DNA of 64,000 nucleotides from Nocardioides panzhihuensis. Lineage in GTDB: Bacteria; Actinomycetota; Actinomycetes; Propionibacteriales; Nocardioidaceae. Shown one piece after another: positions 61,857 through 64,000 of this stretch. Every line of letters begins with the position of its first letter. Position 1 is the stretch's first letter. Where the stretch lies: assembly GCF_013408335.1 (NCBI RefSeq), contig NZ_JACBZR010000001.1, forward strand, positions 5,295,501 to 5,359,500. Direction: 5' to 3'. The translations under genes were made by a program, and so were the position numbers. Below the pieces are notes generated by a model that worked only from the letters and a program-made list of their open reading frames with translations, did no database searches and was not told where the DNA came from.

Positions 61857-62653
61857 GTACGCCGAAGCTCGTCGCCACCGACCTGGACGGGACCCTGGTC
61901 AGAGCAGACGGCTCGGTCTCCGACTTCACCCGTGATGTGCTCGTGAAGCTCGAGGAGATCGGCGTACCGGTCATCTTCGTGACCGGCAGGCCGCTGCGCT
62001 GGACCCGCGTGCTCTTCGAGCACATCGGCAGCGTCGGGCTGGCGATCGTGTCGAACGGCGCACTGGTCTGGGACGTCGCCACCGATCAGCCCCGGCTCAC
62101 CCGGTTGATCGAGCCGTCCCTGACCGCCGAGGTGGCGGCGGCGCTGAAGGCGAACGTACCCGGGCTCGTCTTCGCGACGGAGTCGCTCGAGGGATGGTCG
62201 TGCGAGCCCGCGTTCACGTCCCATTTCTCCGACGCGCTCCGGCCCGCCCGGCGGGTCGCGCCGATCGAGGAGCTCGCCGACGAGCCGCTGATCAAGCTGC
62301 TCGGCCGCCGTCACGACGACGATGACGCCGACGAGCTGCTGGCGGCTGCGGTGGCCGTCGTCGGTGACCGGGTCAACGTGACCCACTCGTCGTTCCCGCT
62401 GCTCGAGATCAGCGCTCCCGGGGTCACCAAGGCCTCCACGCTGGAGCTGGTCTGCACCGAGCTCGGCATCTCCGCAGCCGACGTGATCGCCTTCGGAGAC
62501 ATGCCCAACGACCTGCCGATGCTGACCTGGGCCGGGAGGTCGTACGCCATGGCGGACGCCCACCCGAGCGTCACCGCGTGTGCCTCCCACGTCGCTCCCG
62601 GGCACGAGGACGACGGTGTCGCGCGGGTCCTGGCTGGAGTCTTCGGCCTGTGA
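61853..62653 (+). CDS. HAD family hydrolase (Cof-type)
   Basis: A 266-residue Cof-type phosphatase. KLVATDLDGTLVRADG is motif 1, FVTGRPLRW motif 2, and VTKASTLELV with IAFGDMPNDLPMLTWAG gives motifs 3 and 4. The cap domain between is of the C2 type. The gene overlaps the GNAT stop codon by four bases and so is part of the serS operon. A second Cof phosphatase in the same operon suggests different substrates. Confidence 0.92.
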   Translation: MSTPKLVATDLDGTLVRADGSVSDFTRDVLVKLEEIGVPVIFVTGRPLRWTRVLFEHIGSVGLAIVSNGALVWDVATDQPRLTRLIEPSLTAEVAAALKANVPGLVFATESLEGWSCEPAFTSHFSDALRPARRVAPIEELADEPLIKLLGRRHDDDDADELLAAAVAVVGDRVNVTHSSFPLLEISAPGVTKASTLELVCTELGISAADVIAFGDMPNDLPMLTWAGRSYAMADAHPSVTACASHVAPGHEDDGVARVLAGVFGL

Positions 62654-62670
62654 CTGGTTTGATCGTCGCC

Positions 62671-63264
62671 ATGCGCCGCGTCCCCCCGTTTCTCGCAGCC
62701 GTCGCAATGGTCGCCCTGGCGATCGTCACGATGAGTCCTGCCCCCGCGACGGCAGAGCCCGTGACTGCCCCCGCGAAGTGCCCCGCGTTCGTGCTCAGCG
62801 ACGCGGTCGAGGAGCCGATGGTCTTCCACGCGCGGGTGACCGGGGCCGGCAAGGCCACCAAGAAGGGCGGCCCGGTGGTCTACCCGGTGACCGTCGTGAA
62901 GGCGCTCAAGGGCGTCACCGGCGGCAGCAACCTCAAGGTCGCGCTCAACCCCGGTGTCTGCCAGAAGAAGTCGCTCACGGCCTACGAGGACTACTACTTC
63001 TTTGTCCAGAAGAAGGGCGACACGATCCTCGCCGCCGGGACCCAGCCCCGCGTCGAGGAGTACTCCGACAAGCTCCAGGCCGAGATCGCCAAGGAGTTCC
63101 CCGAGGTGATCGCTCCCGAGCCTCAGCAGGTGAGCTTCAGCGAGCCCGCGTCCCCTGAGGGCCAGCAGCTCGTCAAGGTGGCCGCGCCGGGCTTCGTGCT
63201 CGTCGGCGTGGGCCTGCTCGGCCTGCTCATCGTGCAGATTCTGGGGCGGCGGAAGACCGCATAG
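62671..63264 (+). CDS. Secreted protein with C-terminal membrane anchor
   Basis: A 197-residue protein with an N-terminal signal peptide (VPPFLAAVAMVALAIVTMSP, cleavage after ATA) and a C-terminal transmembrane helix (FVLVGVGLLGLLIVQIL) followed by basic RRKTA. The external domain has two Cys (AKCPAFV and GVCQKK) likely joined by a disulfide and resembles a tissue-inhibitor-like or NTR fold only loosely. Function unknown. ATG at 62671; a GTG at 62650 is possible. It overlaps the end of the convergent fatty acid hydroxylase gene. Confidence 0.75.
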   Translation: MRRVPPFLAAVAMVALAIVTMSPAPATAEPVTAPAKCPAFVLSDAVEEPMVFHARVTGAGKATKKGGPVVYPVTVVKALKGVTGGSNLKVALNPGVCQKKSLTAYEDYYFFVQKKGDTILAAGTQPRVEEYSDKLQAEIAKEFPEVIAPEPQQVSFSEPASPEGQQLVKVAAPGFVLVGVGLLGLLIVQILGRRKTA

Positions 63265-64000
63265 TCTCCTCGGGCGTCCACCCCGGAGGCCGGAAGGCGT
63301 AGCTCAGCTTGAGGCGCCAGCCGTCGGCGCTGCGTACGTCGTTCCAGAGCTCGCGGAACGCCCCGTACTCGAGGCGGATCAGGTTGTAGGTGTCGACCTT
63401 GTAGGTCAGGCCGTACGTCGGGCGCTGGCGCTCGGGCTGGAAGGTGCCGAAGAGCCGGTCCCAGACGATCAGGATCCCGGCGTAGTTCTTGTCCAGGTAT
63501 TCCGGATCGGAGCCGTGGTGGACGCGGTGGTGCGACGGTGTGTTGAGCACGAGCTCCAGCGGCCTCCAGAGCTTGCCGATCGTCTCGGTGTGCACGAAGA
63601 ACTGGTAGACCAGGTTGATCGAGAAGGCGATGTAGATCGCCGCCGGGGAGATGCCGAGGAACGGCAGCGGCAGGAAGAAGAAGAACTCGAACCATGGGTT
63701 CCACTTCTGCCGCAGCGCGGTCGCGAAGGTCATGTACTCGCTCGAGTGGTGCGCCTGGTGCGCCGCCCAGCCGACCCTGGTCCGGTGCACGAACCGATGG
63801 TTCCAGTAGTAGGCGAGGTCGACGACCAGGACCGAGATCGCCACGCCCCACCACGTGCCCGGGATCTGCCACAGCGAGGCGTAGGCGAAGATCGCCGCAT
63901 AGATCCCGAAGGCCAGCACCTTGAACACGGTCATCGACACGATCGACCCGAGGCCCATCAGGACCGAGGTGCGTGCGTCCTTGAAGACGTAGCCGGCCAG
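63227..64000 (-). CDS. Fatty acid hydroxylase / sterol desaturase family protein, 5' end outside the window
   Basis: The frame is open through the right edge of the window, and the residues AGYVFKDARTSVLMGLGS before the first internal ATG (63958) match the family, so the start lies outside. The di-iron His clusters are HRFVHRTRVGWAAHQAHHSS (HxxxH then HxxHH) and NTPSHHRVHHGSD (HHxxHH). Membrane segments lie at the N-terminal part and about 90-125. The integral membrane enzyme hydroxylates a lipid or sterol-like substrate. Its 3' end overlaps the convergent gene by 38 bases. Confidence 0.9.
   Translation of the reverse strand: MAGYVFKDARTSVLMGLGSIVSMTVFKVLAFGIYAAIFAYASLWQIPGTWWGVAISVLVVDLAYYWNHRFVHRTRVGWAAHQAHHSSEYMTFATALRQKWNPWFEFFFFLPLPFLGISPAAIYIAFSINLVYQFFVHTETIGKLWRPLELVLNTPSHHRVHHGSDPEYLDKNYAGILIVWDRLFGTFQPERQRPTYGLTYKVDTYNLIRLEYGAFRELWNDVRSADGWRLKLSYAFRPPGWTPEETMRSSAAPESAR

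Overview
The window is high-GC DNA, densely coded, with many GTG starts and ATGA/GTGA overlaps between successive genes. Gene content (TetR/IclR regulators, a DUF5926 SEC-C protein, a pheA-DUF4446-serS neighbourhood, and a Lipid-phosphatase/DAG-kinase fusion) points to an actinobacterium, most likely of the Nocardioidaceae (Nocardioides-like). This is inference from gene families and base composition, because there is no rRNA or tRNA gene in the window to settle it.

Layout. 1-9.3 kb is ordinary chromosome: a partial unknown gene, a sulfotransferase-like gene, a P-loop kinase-like gene, EcsC, aat, a rhodanese, an Fpg/Nei DNA glycosylase, an AAA ATPase and a pyruvate:quinone oxidoreductase. 9.4-31.8 kb is a compositionally looser catabolic region that looks like a genomic island. 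It is bounded by a 31-bp imperfect direct repeat (28/31) that is the last ten codons of a disulfide oxidoreductase gene: the intact gene lies at the right edge (31776-33230) and a displaced tail lies at the left edge (9353-9383). Next to that tail is a 55-codon remnant of a second AAA ATPase. 31.8-64 kb returns to chromosome: an oxidoreductase/membrane-protein pair with a TetR regulator, an osmoprotectant ABC importer, cysteine dioxygenase, a lytic transglycosylase, a glycerophosphodiesterase, a cyclic-nucleotide module, arginine deiminase, larBC, pheA, serS, HAD phosphatases, secreted proteins, and a partial fatty acid hydroxylase at the right end.

The island carries several units. (1) An IclR regulator with tandem operator-like palindromes ahead of SDR, aldehyde dehydrogenase and a PhzS-like flavin monooxygenase. 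(2) A cytochrome P450, [3Fe-4S] ferredoxin and ferredoxin reductase operon, divergent from a TetR gene across a palindromic operator. (3) An aryl-CoA ligase divergent from a salicylyl-CoA-hydroxylase-like flavoenzyme plus a MaoC/hotdog protein, with a perfect palindrome between them. (4) An alpha/beta hydrolase, an 82-residue protein of unknown function, a VOC protein and a maleate-isomerase-like protein. (5) A TetR regulator followed by an ATP-dependent ketone-carboxylase-like pair (HyuA, and HyuB fused to an acetone-carboxylase-gamma-like zinc domain), then thiolase and a FabG-type reductase.

Read together, the island looks like a pathway that oxidises an aromatic or alkyl-aromatic compound, activates it as a CoA thioester, hydroxylates it at the CoA level, and ends in C4 acids and acetyl-CoA. 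The substrate is not determined by the sequence. The combination of a ketone-carboxylase-like enzyme, thiolase and a salicylyl-CoA-type hydroxylase suggests an acetophenone-like or salicylate-like compound. No integrase, transposase, CRISPR array, rRNA or tRNA gene was recognised.
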